Assembly: GCA_958496175.1 (NCBI GenBank)
Contig: OY292277.1
Span: 52,401,050 to 52,465,049 of the forward strand
Direction: 5' to 3'
DNA length: 64,000 nucleotides
Origin: Sisyra terminalis
Lineage: Eukaryota; Arthropoda; Insecta; Neuroptera; Sisyridae
Part shown: positions 1 through 11,600 of the stretch, piece after piece
Layout of the letters: each line of letters begins with the position of its first letter
Position numbering within the stretch: the stretch's first letter is position 1
Translations under genes and position numbers: made by a program
The notes under the pieces: generated by a model
The model's input: the letters and a program-made list of their open reading frames with translations, nothing else
What the model was told of the DNA's origin: nothing
Database searches by the model: none

Positions 1-1700
1 TCCTTAATTAATAAAAAAATTAAAAAAACAAATGTGCATTCGATTTATTGTATACATCAATTGATCAACAGTGGCCAGAATGTTAATAGTGGAAGCAATG
101 TTGTGTTCCATTAAGATAATCACAGACTTCATAATGATTATCACTACTTAGTAGATATTATACAAATTTGATTGGCAAATTGTCAATTTGAAATTTGAAG
201 TAAATAAAAATTTATTTTTAGAAGTCCTGATTAAATAAATATTTCATTTTCAAATAAATAATAAAAAAAAATGATTTTAAGAATATAAGGCTTTCATTTT
301 AATAACTTTTCGTGTAAAAGAAATTGCCAGAAAGTGCAACACAATACTTTCTTGATTAAATTTAATGAAACTAGACAGTGATTTTTTCCAACTTTAATCA
401 TCTAATAGCTGAAAAAAGTAACTGTTAAATGTTACATAATAACAAAAGTAAAATTTTTCGACTTTCAGTTGAACTTATTTTCTATTCATGTCTAACAGGT
501 GCTCGTTTTATTTTTATCTTCCAGCAATGGAAATGTCTGCATACATATTATATGTTATTTGAGTAAGTAAACCACGATTTAATGGAATTGTCTGACTAAA
601 TATTGTAGAGGGACTCTCACCACCCCCGTGATTCCCTTCACGTCTCCCAAAACTATTTCTAAAAGTGATAAAACGAGCACCACCAACCGTTTATTTTCAC
701 TGGAGTGAAGTGTCGCAAAACTTGGGATCGTACGAGTTTATGACAACGAAAACCCTTAAAACAATTATAAAAGGAACGTAAACATGCGTGCATCTTCAAT
801 GGGCTCACAAAACTTGACGACATTATATTTCAACATGGAACAACACTATAAGAAGTTGTTAAACTCTCCAACAACACATTTAGTGATATTTCTCTGGTTG
901 AAAAAGCCCCGGCATCCATCAACCGATTCTCAACAATAATATATCACACCGGTGTACAGTGGATGTCTATTTTTAAATGTGTGGTTTATTCTGTTATGAT
1001 TGGAACACATGGAATATTTCTTTTCGAGTGAATTAAAATGGATTATTTTTGTATTTCTTGTTCGTATATCAAGTGGAAAACACGAAACAAATGTGTTTCT
1101 GTAATTCGAAGATAAAAAATACATACAACATATACAACGTATAAATCCTTTGAAGAAAATCTCCAAGCTATTCGAGATTTAAGCTAAATACAGAGCTGCA
1201 AATTGTTATGTCGCCGGTGCCGATGTCTCCTTGCCTTTTTCTTTATGTAGCACGTGAGGCGTCGCGACGCCTTCCAGCCCCTTTATCTTTTGTCAGTCAC
1301 TTTCGCTGTTGACTGTTATCCCACGGGAGTCTTCACTTACCCCATCCCGACACATACATACACTGCTATAAATGGTTTCTTGTTCCGTTTCCGTTATATT
1401 AGCGCCACAAATGTTATTTACGTAAATTGTTTAACTTTCCAAATAATATTTTATTGAAAATAAACTCTATTTACTCATTTCATTTGAAACATAATGCCTC
1501 TAATTTCGTAGAAATAATTTCATTTCGTATGATAACAACTTTTGCTATTAAATTTAGCGACGTTGCGTTGGAGTTTGAATTGAAGAAAATCGATTTATTT
1601 TCCTTGCAAAACCCAACTAAAAGAACAAAGCTTATTTGCAGAGCATTGAAATTAAAGCTTTTGCTAAATCAAAATAATGTAACCAAAAAAAAAAAATCAC
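1..1700. other. AT-rich stretch with no recognised gene
   Basis: No conserved reading frame is visible on either strand. Somewhat GC-richer patches lie near 600-760 and 1200-1340. The short open frames here (for example at 1254-1457 and 1427-1795) have low-complexity composition and no recognisable domain. Confidence 0.6.
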
Positions 1701-1730
1701 CTAAAGCTCAAAAAAATAGCCAAATTCAAC

Positions 1731-1864
1731 GGAAAATGGTAATTTTGTTATGTGACAACTTTACTCAAAAAAAAAAACGTAGGCACATAAAATAAGTGTT
1801 CAGAACACTTAAAAATGCAATATTCCGGTGGCGAAACTCTAATTTTCTTCACAATTATTACAAA
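1731..1864 (+). repeat. Left arm of a long inverted repeat bounding 1731-4470
   Basis: This stretch matches, in reverse complement, the stretch at 4329-4470. Shared blocks include GTAGGCACATAAAAT, GTGTTCAGAACACTTAAAAA and TGCAATATTCCGGTGGCG, then AACTCTAATTTTCTTCACAA. The arms differ by small indels. They bracket about 2.5 kb that contains a mariner relic. This could be a foldback-type transposon later invaded by mariner, or two opposed copies of one repeat. Confidence 0.75.
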
Positions 1865-2022
1865 AAAGCCTAAAAAGGAATGTCATTATAGTAGACTTTA
1901 ATAGACGCCACAGTAACTGTGCTTACAAGTACGCATGTGCAATAAAAACAAAGAGATGCAAAAATGACAAAGACAACAAATATGAATTTAATTTGACAAA
2001 GCGCCCGGGAAAGTATAAAGTT

Positions 2023-2119
2023 AAATGCACAAATTTATGCTCAAATTGTCATGGTTCTGAAACATGCTCCAATGTGGAAAAAAAAACTTATGACAATTTG
2101 AGCATAAATTTGTGCATTT
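2023..2119. repeat. 30-bp perfect inverted repeat (hairpin)
   Basis: Bases 2023-2052 are the exact reverse complement of 2090-2119; the arm begins AAATGCACAAATTTATGCTC. The loop is 37 nt. It lies between the outer inverted arms at 1731 and 4470 and may be an inner part of the same element. Confidence 0.85.
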
Positions 2120-2416
2120 GTGCAATCATTATTTGCATTTTCTGAGAACATTTACCATAGTAGTGTATATTTTTTTATACCATCAGAAAGTAGAGATTTC
2201 AACTAACAAAAAACACACCAACTTTTTTAAAAAAGCAGATATTTTGACAGGAGAATTTTCGATTAAAAATTAGGGTGCTTTTTGGATATTAAGTCAAAAT
2301 AAGGTGAAAAAATGAATATTTTAAATCAAAAAAATTACTGTATGTTTGAGACATACAAAGGTAAGTTTTCACTAAATTTCGTGAAAAAATATTTTTTTTT
2401 GCAAAAAATAAAAATA

Positions 2417-3340
2417 TTAGGTTGTTCGGAAAGTAATTTCGTTTTTTTTTTGTGATAATGAAAGGCAATTTTCGTATAGTGAATAAATATTTTTTTAAAT
2501 TATATATTGGCCATTCTAGGTTCAATATCTTTGGCCATTTTTCTGGCTGTAGTATGATTTTTCACTGAAAAATTTTTTGCTCTTTTTTAGCCGAAAACTG
2601 ATCTTGGAGGATTTTTGATTTCCTCATTTGTAGTAAAGGTTTTACCGTCTAAAAGATTTTTCAGTGGTCAAAACCAATAATAAACCGAAGATGCCAGATT
2701 TGTAGGATATGATAGGTATGGTAGTTTATACCATTCAAGTTGTAAAAGCTTTTGGGAGAGCACAAAACTTGTATGAGGTCAAATTTCTCCCTATAAAAAC
2801 ATAGGGAATCCATATATCGGGGTTCGAGGTTAATCCTAGGTCTTTCAAGTGGGTCCTTAACTATTGAATTTGGTAAATTTTTCCTTTTACCGATCTCACC
2901 TGCTGTTATTCACTGATTTGCATTAACTAATGATTTCATTGTGACTTTATCAGCTTCAACCGGTCTTCCAGACCGTGATGCATCTTCAACATCAAAATTA
3001 CCGAATCGAAATTTTACAAACTAGTTTTGGCACTGGCGTGCCGTCAATACTTCTTCTGCATACACTTCAGTTAATTTTTTTTCTTGATTGAACACCATTT
3101 TAGCTTTTCTATAGTGAAAAAGTAATATATGAGGAAAATTCTGGTTTTTGCTCTCCATATTTAAAAGGCCACGAACCAAAAACTATTGCGTAGAATCACT
3201 TGAGCTTTTTCACATACAAGCCTTACTATATGAGCTCTGAAAACATACAATGATTATACGGCTTGATTATAAAATGAGTGCAAAAAAATACATTTAAATC
3301 TTTTGTCGGGAAAAAACGAAATTACTTTCCGAACAACCAA
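2417..3340 (-). mobile_element. Degenerate mariner transposon, 924 bp, with both inverted ends
   Basis: The ends are inverted copies sharing GGTTGTTCGGAAAGTAATTT, flanked by TA at 2415-2416 and 3341-3342, the mariner target site. The minus strand carries transposase remnants: around 3105-2945 it reads AEEVLTARQC, then FGNFDVEDASRSGRPVEA, a typical mariner DNA-binding region. Near 2545-2490 there is a decayed version of the C-terminal motif (KNGQRY, then NGQYII, with stop codons between). The central catalytic part is mostly missing and many stops are present, so the element cannot make transposase. An open frame at 2289-2525 minus is only a by-product of this relic. Confidence 0.9.
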
Positions 3341-3344
3341 TAAA

Positions 3345-3740
3345 AAACCAAAAACTCGGTTATTCGAATTTTTCACATAAATTTTGAGGTTATGTGAAAA
3401 AAGTGTCGATACAAAAGTTGTAGATCTTTTAATTACCTACAATTTTGCTATTTAATTTTTTTTCATAGGACTTGCAGTTTTACCGGAAATCGAGATTAAC
3501 CGTTTTTTACCCTTAAAAACTCACCCCTCCCCCTTCCCGACCTCAGATCGCACGTAATTTATTTTTCCTTTCATTTTTGTTATATTCTCTACCTTTTCCA
3601 ATTGGTTTCATTTTACTATAATTTTTTTTTGGTCTCAAAAATTATCGACCCTGGTCAATTATACGTGTTAAACTTTTCATGGTAATACCAGAATGCCATA
3701 ATATCACATAATTTTCTGCATGCATAATTTCCTATTATGG
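3345..3740. repeat. Probable dispersed-repeat segment
   Basis: Immediately right of the mariner is a stretch with abrupt composition: AGTTGTAGATCTTTTAATTA, ACTTGCAGTTTTACCGGAAA, and a C-rich tract around 3521-3546. I recall similar blocks as repeated sequence in insect genomes, but no second copy is present in this window, so the call rests on memory and composition only. Confidence 0.35.
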
Positions 3741-4328
3741 TGAATTTCATATGAGTTTTGCTCAAAACTGAAAGCCTTTTTTTGAAAAAAAAATCGCAAA
3801 GTTCCCCTCGATATACGTATTACTTTTTTTATATTATCTTAACGAGTTTAAATTAATTGTTTTCAATGTATATATGTATTAAACGGTGAATTAAAAATTA
3901 AATCCGGCGTAAAACAAAACTCGTGTTTAGTCTCGCAACGTAATATTATTGGTCTACCTTAAATTACCTATGATGAAACAATAAAAAGATAAAAGGAACA
4001 AAATAAACATGGACTAATTTTAAATACTAAATAGAATTTATTTCAACTATAAAATTTTTATTAGTAATTTAAATACAAATAACTATAGGACAACGTCCCA
4101 TTTTCTATTCTGTTTTTAACTCAATTCGCGAATAAAATTTAGCACTAAAGGAGTAATTAGAAGATATTCGAGGTGAATTAACAATCAAATATCGAATAAA
4201 TTCGCGAATTGATTTAAAACACCATACAGTAACGTTAATAAAATATATTTGTACCATAAAATTATGTAACCGGTTGGTCATTACTTCGTATCAGATATTT
4301 TACTGTAATTTGGTTAACTTTAACTTTC

Positions 4329-4470
4329 CTGTAATAGTTGTGAAGAAAATTAGAGTTCCGCCACCGGAATATTGCATTTTTAAGTGTTCTGAACATTTTA
4401 ACACTAATTTTATGTGCCTACGATTTTTTTTTGAGAAAAGTTGTCATATGACAAAATTACCCGGAAAATT
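4329..4470 (-). repeat. Right arm of the inverted repeat bounding 1731-4470
   Basis: Reverse-complement partner of 1731-1864. It carries TTTTTAAGTGTTCTGAACA and CGCCACCGGAATATTGCA. An extra ACATTTTAAC-type insertion near 4390-4402 distinguishes it from the left arm. Both arms run beyond the clearly matching core with weaker similarity. Confidence 0.75.
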
Positions 4471-4479
4471 TCCCCAAGT

Positions 4480-6400
4480 TTTTCACCTAGTCCCATTCTG
4501 TTCCTTTATGAGGAAGCACAGAAATTGACAAAAGCTTTTACATTTTCTCTGCGCTTCGTGTGAAAAAAAAAAGTATAAACTTGAAAAGCTCATATGTTTT
4601 ACAATAAATTCTCGAAAAACAATATAAAAAGTGTGATGGTTGAAGAAGTGACGGTGGATGATGAGGCCGTTGTCAACGGGGAATGCATATGGCACGTCTC
4701 TCATTCCCAAAGATAATATAATACACGTGGCACTATATAAGACCCCCATATACAACATCAGCCGCCATTTTGGTGACATGATGGCGAGAAATTGCCTTAA
4801 TTGAGTGACGTAATGGTTTTCATTTTATGTAACTTGCACATACCAAATAAATAGACCGAAAAAATATCTTAATCTTGACGCAATATTTTTTAAGAGCAAA
4901 GAGTGATGAAAGCTTAATGTGACCTATGGGGTGCGTTGTACATATTTCTTCTTTGTGAACAATTTCGTCAAGAAAAAAATTATGACAAAAATAAAATCAT
5001 CATCTCCACATTGTGCACCAGGGTATGCATCTATAAATTAACGTGAGAACGACATGAAAATCCCTTCTGGATTTATTAATAAAATCATTATCCCCTACTC
5101 AGAAAAATGTTTAACTACCCAAAAAAAAAAACTACAAAGACATTTTTGAATTTAATTTAAAACGCATTGAACCGCTTTTATTGAAACCATATGAGAAAAT
5201 AATTACAACAGAAATGCTTTCAATTAGGAAATAGGAAATCAAAAAATATATATTTAATTTTCAACACATATTGTTCTAATATTTGTGAGTCTAGAAAGCG
5301 GAAAGTGATATTTTTAAAAAGGATCAAATTTCAACCAATTATCACCAGTTTACGATGCTATTAATTGCAGTTTTTGGTCCAGGGTAACTTAATGTCTTCA
5401 TTACATTTAAAAGACATTTTTCCAATTATCTTTTCTGGTCAATGTCAAATATTGTGGTCTAAAATGTCACTCAACTGACCCAAAATTAAAACCCTTAAAA
5501 CTAATTTGAAATATTTCAATTCGAAGTTTTTAACTATTTCCTTGTCATTTATTTCTTGGAAAATGGTTTGCAAAACTTTGATAATCTTAAAAATTACGAT
5601 AGTGCAAAACTTTGAAACTTGTTCTTGTTAAAATGCATTGAATATGCATAAAACAAATTAAATATTTACAATGATTTCTCATTAAATTTTCTACGTTTCT
5701 TCGATTTCTATTCTTATGCAAAACTTGCAGTGGAATTATGTTTGACGTAAGTGCACATTGGGTGCATTTAATCGATTCAATATTAATTATAAGAATTTAA
5801 TTTCTGCACATGAATTTAAACATAACTTGCAGCAACTTCAGCGATTTAATTATTGATTCAATAGTTCAATGAGTATCAAGCTTATTAATTTAAAGTTTGC
5901 GGAAAACGGAGTGGAGATTGACTCCATGTTGATGTTCCTTCTTATACTGTAGTATCCATACAATTAGGATTATTAAGTGTTCAAGTATTATAAACGTAAA
6001 AATAACAATGCATAAGTTAATCGTAAAAAAATGTTAAAGTACAAATTTTAAAGTGCAAAGTTATAAGAAGGAAAAGTAGTTGAGATTTGGAGCACAAAAA
6101 TTTAATCAAATAAGATCACAAATTACTGGCTTTATCACTAAAAAAACTTATCTCCTAAGATGCAATTTGGTGGATGCAATTTTGCTACTTCATCTTGTTT
6201 AAGAATAATTAATAACTATAAAGTGTACAATTTAGTAATGAAAGATAAGAAAATTCAATATTCATGTTAAAGCGTTATCTTTATGCTTCAAAAATCATCA
6301 TCTGTCATTGTACTGAAGTATATATTACATAATTTTTTGTAGTATAACAATGATAACTTTTTTATCTTTAAAACGCATTTTTTTAACTAATTTTTAATTC
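4480..6400. other. AT-rich stretch with no recognised gene
   Basis: I see no supported coding sequence or repeat with a second copy here. The minus-strand open frame at 4483-4779 has no family resemblance and no codon-use signal that separates it from background. Confidence 0.55.
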
Positions 6401-6414
6401 ATTTTAATGATAAG

Positions 6415-7314
6415 TGCAGCCGATGGACATCGTTAACTGTTGTAAAGTATTAAGGGAAGATGCTTCATCAATTAAAGCTTGTAAATTTTGGTTCTGGAAT
6501 TTTAAAAGTGGTTATTTTTGGTTCCAGAGACAAAAAAACGACAAGGGAGACCGGTAAAGTTTGCAGACCCCAAGTTGGAGGACTCATTGGGCAAAGATTC
6601 ATGATAAACTATAGAAAAGTACGTGGAAATTTTGGAAGAAGGTTAACAGCGGTTTAATGCCTTCTTATGGCTATGAATATGGTGAAAAAGCAGGAAAACT
6701 AGGCTTTCCATGAACTTAAACCGGGAGATATCGAAAATCATTTTTTACGTGTAAAAAACGCATTTAAAAGACGTAAAAAAATTGCATCAAAAGCAACATT
6801 AGAAGGGGTTTTTGCATGAAATTGTAACGTAGGACAATTAGTTGACCCTATTCAATAATCCAAAGAGGAGAATGTCCTAGGATACAACCAAGTATGCACC
6901 AAATTTAACGGCAAAACCAAAAATTTAATGTTAGAAATTTTGCTGTGTTTTGAGTGGAACTAGATTGAGTTAATTTATAATAAAGTACTCCAATTTAAAA
7001 GAATCATTACTAAGGAACGTTACCTGCAACAATTAATGCAATTGAGCTTAAAGTTGAACTTAAAATGCCCCCAATATACCATAAAATAATGTTAGGTCTT
7101 TTTTCAGTACGACTATGTTTGGCCACATGTAACAAAAATTGTTTAGGAAACTTTGAAATTATTTCAATGCAATGCCATTCCCACCCGCAATATTCACCGG
7201 ATATTACCCGACCGATTGCTTCTTGTCCATGGGGATCAAGCTCTTATGACAGACTTGGTTCCCAAAAATTAATAGTTGGGGCGTCAAATGCAGATGGCGC
7301 GGTCAGCAATATTT
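6415..7314 (+). pseudogene. Second degenerate mariner transposase, split by the LTR element
   Basis: Plus-strand conceptual pieces in shifting frames follow the order of a mariner transposase. Near 6478-6545 there is KACKFWFWNF then SGYFWF (helix-turn-helix region with the spaced W/F residues). Near 6660-6760 come MVKKQ-like and LKPGDIEN-like pieces. Near 6960-7060 there is ITKERYLQQL. Near 7170-7215 there is HSHPQYSPD, the block with the second catalytic aspartate. Many stops and shifts make it dead. The frame reaches the C-terminal GQYF-type motif exactly at the LTR insertion, and that motif is completed by bases after 12049. No terminal inverted repeats could be assigned. It belongs to a different mariner lineage from the copy at 2417-3340. 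Confidence 0.85.
7311..7314 (+). repeat. Target-site duplication, left copy (ATTT)
   Basis: The four bases ATTT directly precede the 5' LTR and recur directly after the 3' LTR at 12046-12049. A 4-bp duplication is usual for many Ty3/gypsy integrases. Confidence 0.85.
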
Positions 7315-7537
7315 TGTGGCGGTTCAGTCGACCCGCCAACTACAAAAAAGCGAGGATCAGAGGACTCGGGGCTGCACTAGGCAACGAGGCGATAAAAAGA
7401 AGAATAATATAATAAATAAGGAATTAATAACTGTAAAAACCAGAGAGAACCACAAATCTCTACACTTGTTATTGTATTGGCTTTATTGGCACGAATAAAT
7501 AAATATAAAAGTAGAGAGAACACCACGATTCTCTACA
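7315..7537 (+). repeat. 5' LTR, 223 bp
   Basis: It begins TGTGGCGG and ends CTCTACA, giving canonical TG...CA ends, and by eye is identical over 223 bp to the copy at 11823-12045. A TATAAAAG box lies at 7504-7511 with overlapping AATAAA signals just before it, so the transcript start and polyadenylation must lie in a short distal part. Two imperfect internal repeats (AGAGAACCACAAATCTCTACA-like, near 7448-7468 and 7515-7537) are present; the second forms the LTR end. The identity of the two LTRs implies a recent insertion. Confidence 0.95.
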
Positions 7538-7538
7538 T

Positions 7539-7556
7539 TGGTGACCCCGACGTGAT
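7539..7556 (+). promoter_or_regulatory. Primer binding site, complementary to tRNA-Trp
   Basis: TGGTGACCCCGACGTGAT begins one base after the 5' LTR. It is the complement of the 3' end of eukaryotic tRNA-Trp, from my memory of the tRNA-Trp acceptor and T-arm sequence, including the terminal CCA. It would prime minus-strand DNA synthesis. Most gypsy elements of Drosophila use other tRNAs, so the match supports a CsRn1-type placement. Confidence 0.85.
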
Positions 7557-7578
7557 ATTTGAAAAAATATACAACAAA

Positions 7579-8685
7579 ATGCCACAAAGGAGTCAAAAGG
7601 GAGCCTCAAACCGAGAAAAGGCCGACGCTATAACTGACATTTTCGATCCCCGTGAAGACACCCACCTTGGTCCACTGGACTGTGACACATACGATCAAGA
7701 CACGAAATACCTACCTTGTACCATGGAAGGATCAGCGAATGACACTACCCACCAGCGAGCAGCAACAATCACAAGAAAAACAATGCAACAGTCTCCTGAG
7801 GCAGACATTGTCTACTCAGTGAATCTCCAACTGCCAATTTTCAACACCGAGTCTCCGGACCTGTGGTTCGCCATAGCCGAAGCCAATTTCACAGCGAATC
7901 GCATCACCAACGATGCTCAAAAATACGCGCAACTCTTAAAGGCCCTCCCCTTTAACGTGCTAATTCAGCTCCAGGACATCGTAAATCACCCACCACAAAA
8001 CGATAGGTATTACACTATAAAAAATGCAATCCTTACGCGGTTCTCTGTTTCCAGAAAAAAACAACTACAGAAGCTATTGAATGAGAGAGTTGTCGGTGAT
8101 AAGAAACCGTCACAATTATTACGAGAAATGAGAGAACTTGCCAAAAATTCCGTCACAGACGAAGTTCTCCATCAACTATGGATTGAACGCCTTCCTCATA
8201 AAATTCATCCGCTTCTGATCATATCAGAAAGCTTAGGCCTCAACGCACTTGCGGAAATGGCCGATCGTTTTATGGATTCACTTGACATACTACCTGTCAT
8301 GGCTGTACACAACCAAAACAACTACCATCGCTCAAACAGCCCTGCAACGGGTAATTCAATCAACCACCAACTACGGGAGATACAACTCACCCTCCAGAGC
8401 TGTCAAAGTGCCATCTCCGAACTACAAATAAGCCAACGACAAACACAAAAACAACTAACGGAAATAATTTATCAGCAAGAACAGAACCAACACGTGATCA
8501 ACAATTTCACCCAACGTGGCTCGAAATTTGATCATGCCCATCGAGGACATCAGCCCAGGGCCAGGTCAACAACACCCAAACGCAATGGACATTGCTACTA
8601 TCACAACCGATGGGGAAAAGACGCACGACATTGCCTCCAGCCATGCAGTTTCACCCCTATCGCAGCCACCAACTCGGGAAATTAA
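7579..8685 (+). CDS. gag: Gag polyprotein of the LTR retrotransposon
   Basis: Gag forms the cytoplasmic particle that packages element RNA. I place the start at the first ATG after the primer site (7579; MPQRSQKG), giving 368 residues; the frame is open further upstream but that part lies in the LTR and primer site. The capsid-like region runs from about residue 85 (LWFAIAEANF) through TIKNAILTRF and LLREMRELAK to LWIERLPHKI, the usual Ty3/gypsy Gag pattern. A Gln-rich helical stretch follows (LREIQLTLQSCQSAISELQ). Near the C-terminus is CYYHNRWGKDARHCLQPC, a C-x2-H-x9-C-x3-C knuckle in place of the usual CCHC. The stop TAA at 8683 is directly preceded by a slippery heptamer, so a minority of ribosomes should continue into pol. 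Confidence 0.9.
   Translation: MPQRSQKGASNREKADAITDIFDPREDTHLGPLDCDTYDQDTKYLPCTMEGSANDTTHQRAATITRKTMQQSPEADIVYSVNLQLPIFNTESPDLWFAIAEANFTANRITNDAQKYAQLLKALPFNVLIQLQDIVNHPPQNDRYYTIKNAILTRFSVSRKKQLQKLLNERVVGDKKPSQLLREMRELAKNSVTDEVLHQLWIERLPHKIHPLLIISESLGLNALAEMADRFMDSLDILPVMAVHNQNNYHRSNSPATGNSINHQLREIQLTLQSCQSAISELQISQRQTQKQLTEIIYQQEQNQHVINNFTQRGSKFDHAHRGHQPRARSTTPKRNGHCYYHNRWGKDARHCLQPCSFTPIAATNSGN
8676..8682 (+). promoter_or_regulatory. Candidate -1 ribosomal frameshift site GGGAAAT
   Basis: In the gag frame the codons read GGA AAT TAA, preceded by G, giving the X-XXY-YYZ form G-GGA-AAT immediately before the gag stop. Slipping back one base enters the pol frame at 8682 and joins Gag after the intact zinc knuckle to the sequence leading into protease. 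A second heptamer of the same form, G-GGA-AAA at 8613-8619, lies in the knuckle itself and would cut the knuckle in the fusion, so the stop-adjacent site is favoured. No downstream pseudoknot was worked out. Confidence 0.65.
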
Positions 8686-11600
8686 AACCGCTGTCAACAA
8701 TCGGGGCAGTCGATGACAGCGACAACAAACTACCGCCCCACGAACTGCGTCTCCACATCTACGACTCCAACACAAAACAAAAATTTTTAATTGATTCTGG
8801 ATCAGTAGTTTCTCTTATTCCGGCCAACTCCTTTAACGACAAACTCGAAAAGAAACCACTCACACTATACGCAGCAAACGCCTCCACCATCAGCACTTAT
8901 GGAACCAAAACAATACAACTAAACTTCAATTTACGCAGAAACCTCCCATGGTCACTCATCATCGCTGACGTCGCCACCGCAATCATTGGAGCAGATTTTT
9001 TAACCCATTACAACCTTTTGATCGACTTGAAGAATCAGCGTCTAATCGACCCGCTCACATCCCTGTCAACAAAAGGAGAAACACTGGCTGCTCTAACTTA
9101 CAACGTCTCAACAATCGACGTAAAGATCCCGACAATTTATGCAGATTTACTTCAAAAATACATAGAAATTACGAAGCCGATGAACAGAACAAATCTCATA
9201 AACACACAGCACGCACATCGAATAGTAACCAAAGGATCCCCAACTACAGCCCGTGCACGAAAGCTTGGTGGTCCAAAAGCAGAGTCAGCAAAAACTCAAA
9301 TTGCGGACATGCTTGAAAAAGGCGTACTTAGGCCGTCAAATAGCCCATACGCAAGCCCGATACACATGGCAAAGAAAAAAAACGACACATGGAGACTTTG
9401 TGGTGATTATCGGGCCCTAAACACAAATACTGAGCGGGACATGTATCCACCACCTCTCATACAAGACCTTTTCCAACGATTAGTCGGCACATGCATCTTC
9501 ACCAAGCTCGACCTCGAGAGAGCATACCATCAAATACCGATGCATTCTGATGACATACAAAAAACAGCAATAATTACCCCATGGGGACTTTTTGAGTATG
9601 TCGTCATGCCTTTCGGACTAAGAAATGCTACTCAAACATTCCAAAGATTTATGGACACGATTTTCCGCGACCTCGATTTTGTCTTTGTCTATATAGATGA
9701 TATCCTCATCATGTCAAAGAGCCAAGAAGAACACATAAAACACCTCGAAATTGTCTTCAAACGATTAGAAGCTCACTCGCTTAGCATCAACAACGATAAA
9801 TGTGAATTCGGCCAGCCTGAAGTCAATTTCCTCGGGTACACAATCAACTCACAAGGCTATGCTCCAATCACTGAACGCGTCTCCGCAATACTCGACTACA
9901 AGAAACCCGAAACAGTCGAAGAACTCCGACGTTTTCTCGGCATGATAAACTATTACAGACGATGCATACCGCGAGCTGCACACGTCCAACTGCCCCTAAA
10001 CAACTTCCTAAAACGCTCCGTAAAAAGGGACAAGACCAAAATACCATGGACACCTGAAGCTGACAAAGCATTCGAGGACTGCAAGAAAAAACTAGCAGAT
10101 GCCACCTTACTATCCTTCCCGTCACCAAAATCTCACTTGACACTTACAACGGACGCATCATCAACTGCCATTGGCGCAACATTAGAGCAATGTGTCAACA
10201 ACAACTGGAAACCAATCGGTTTTTTCTCGCGAAAACTAACACCTACAGAACAACGCTACAGTACTTACGACCGTGAACTACTTGCCGTTTTCGCTTCCAT
10301 CAAATACTTTCAACAACTACTCGACTGCCGACATTTCACAGTAAAGACGGACCACAAACCACTCACTCACGCATTGAAACAAAGACATGATAAGGCCTCT
10401 GAACGACAGTTAAGACAACTAGACTACATTTCCCAGTACACGACTGACATAGAATACATAAAAGGTGAAGACAATGTAGTCCCTGACGCACTATCAAGAA
10501 TCAACACAATCACAATGCCAACCGCTCTAAACCCAGAAACCATACAACAAGCACAACGCGATGACAAAGAATTGGAGAAAATAATACAAAACACCTCTTC
10601 GTTTTCACTGAAGCTACACGAGCTCGAAGTTGAACCTGGAATAAAGATACACTGCGATATTTCATCTAGCATTATAAAACCTTTCCTTCCAGTCAGTCTT
10701 CGCAAAGCAGCATTCAACACAGTACACAACCCAGCACATCCCAGCGGTCGAACCACCTCCACACTCTTGAGAGAAAGGTTTATTTGGCCAGGGATACGAA
10801 AAGATGCCAAACAATGGTCACGAGAATGCCTGGCGTGTCAGCAATCCAAAGTTCAACGACACACGAGATTACAACCAAACCACATCGATGTTCCAAACTC
10901 GAGATTCAACCACATTCACCTGGACATCATTTCACTACCAAACGTCCGTGGTCATTCCTATTGTCTCACAATCATCGATCGCTTCTCAAGATGGCCAGTA
11001 GCAGTACCAATCCAGAACATGACCGCAGAAACAGTCGCTACAACACTCTTCGATAGTTGGATTTCCAATTATGGCTCGCCGATTACCATCACAACGGACC
11101 AGGGCACTCAATTCGAGTCCGCACTATTTCAAGCCCTTACCAAACTTGTGGGAGCTAAAAGAACGCGAACTACACCATACCACCCACAATCCAACGGTAT
11201 GGTCGAGCGTCTACACAGAACACTCAAAGCGGCTCTCATGTGTTCACCGAAGCCATGGCCAGACATACTACCCACTGTTCTATTAGGACTCAGGACTTCT
11301 TTCAAGGAAGACCTCCAAGCCACTCCAGCCGAAATGCTGTACGGAACACAGCTCCGCATTCCAGGTGAATTTTTTGCCTCCGCTGACTTATCGTCGGACC
11401 CGCAGATATTCATAGAAAAACATCGCGAATTTATGCGCGGAATTCGTCCTACACCAACAGCCCACCACGCAAAAAACCGAATTTTCATACCAAAAGACCT
11501 AAATGTATGTACGCACGTTTGGTTACGCTGTGACCACGTAAAACCACCACTAGAACCACCCTATCAAGGACCATATAAAGTCATCAACAGAATTACGGAC

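Noticed and set aside
7065..7412. A 115-residue frame read as a host gene
   Set aside because: Its middle part is mariner relic (HSHPQYSPD) and its end runs into the LTR.
8566..8775. Open frames on the minus strand and in other frames inside the LTR element (for example 8566-8775, 9868-10143, 10424-10810, 11129-11488)
   Set aside because: They are antisense or out-of-frame shadows of gag and pol, with no domain of their own.
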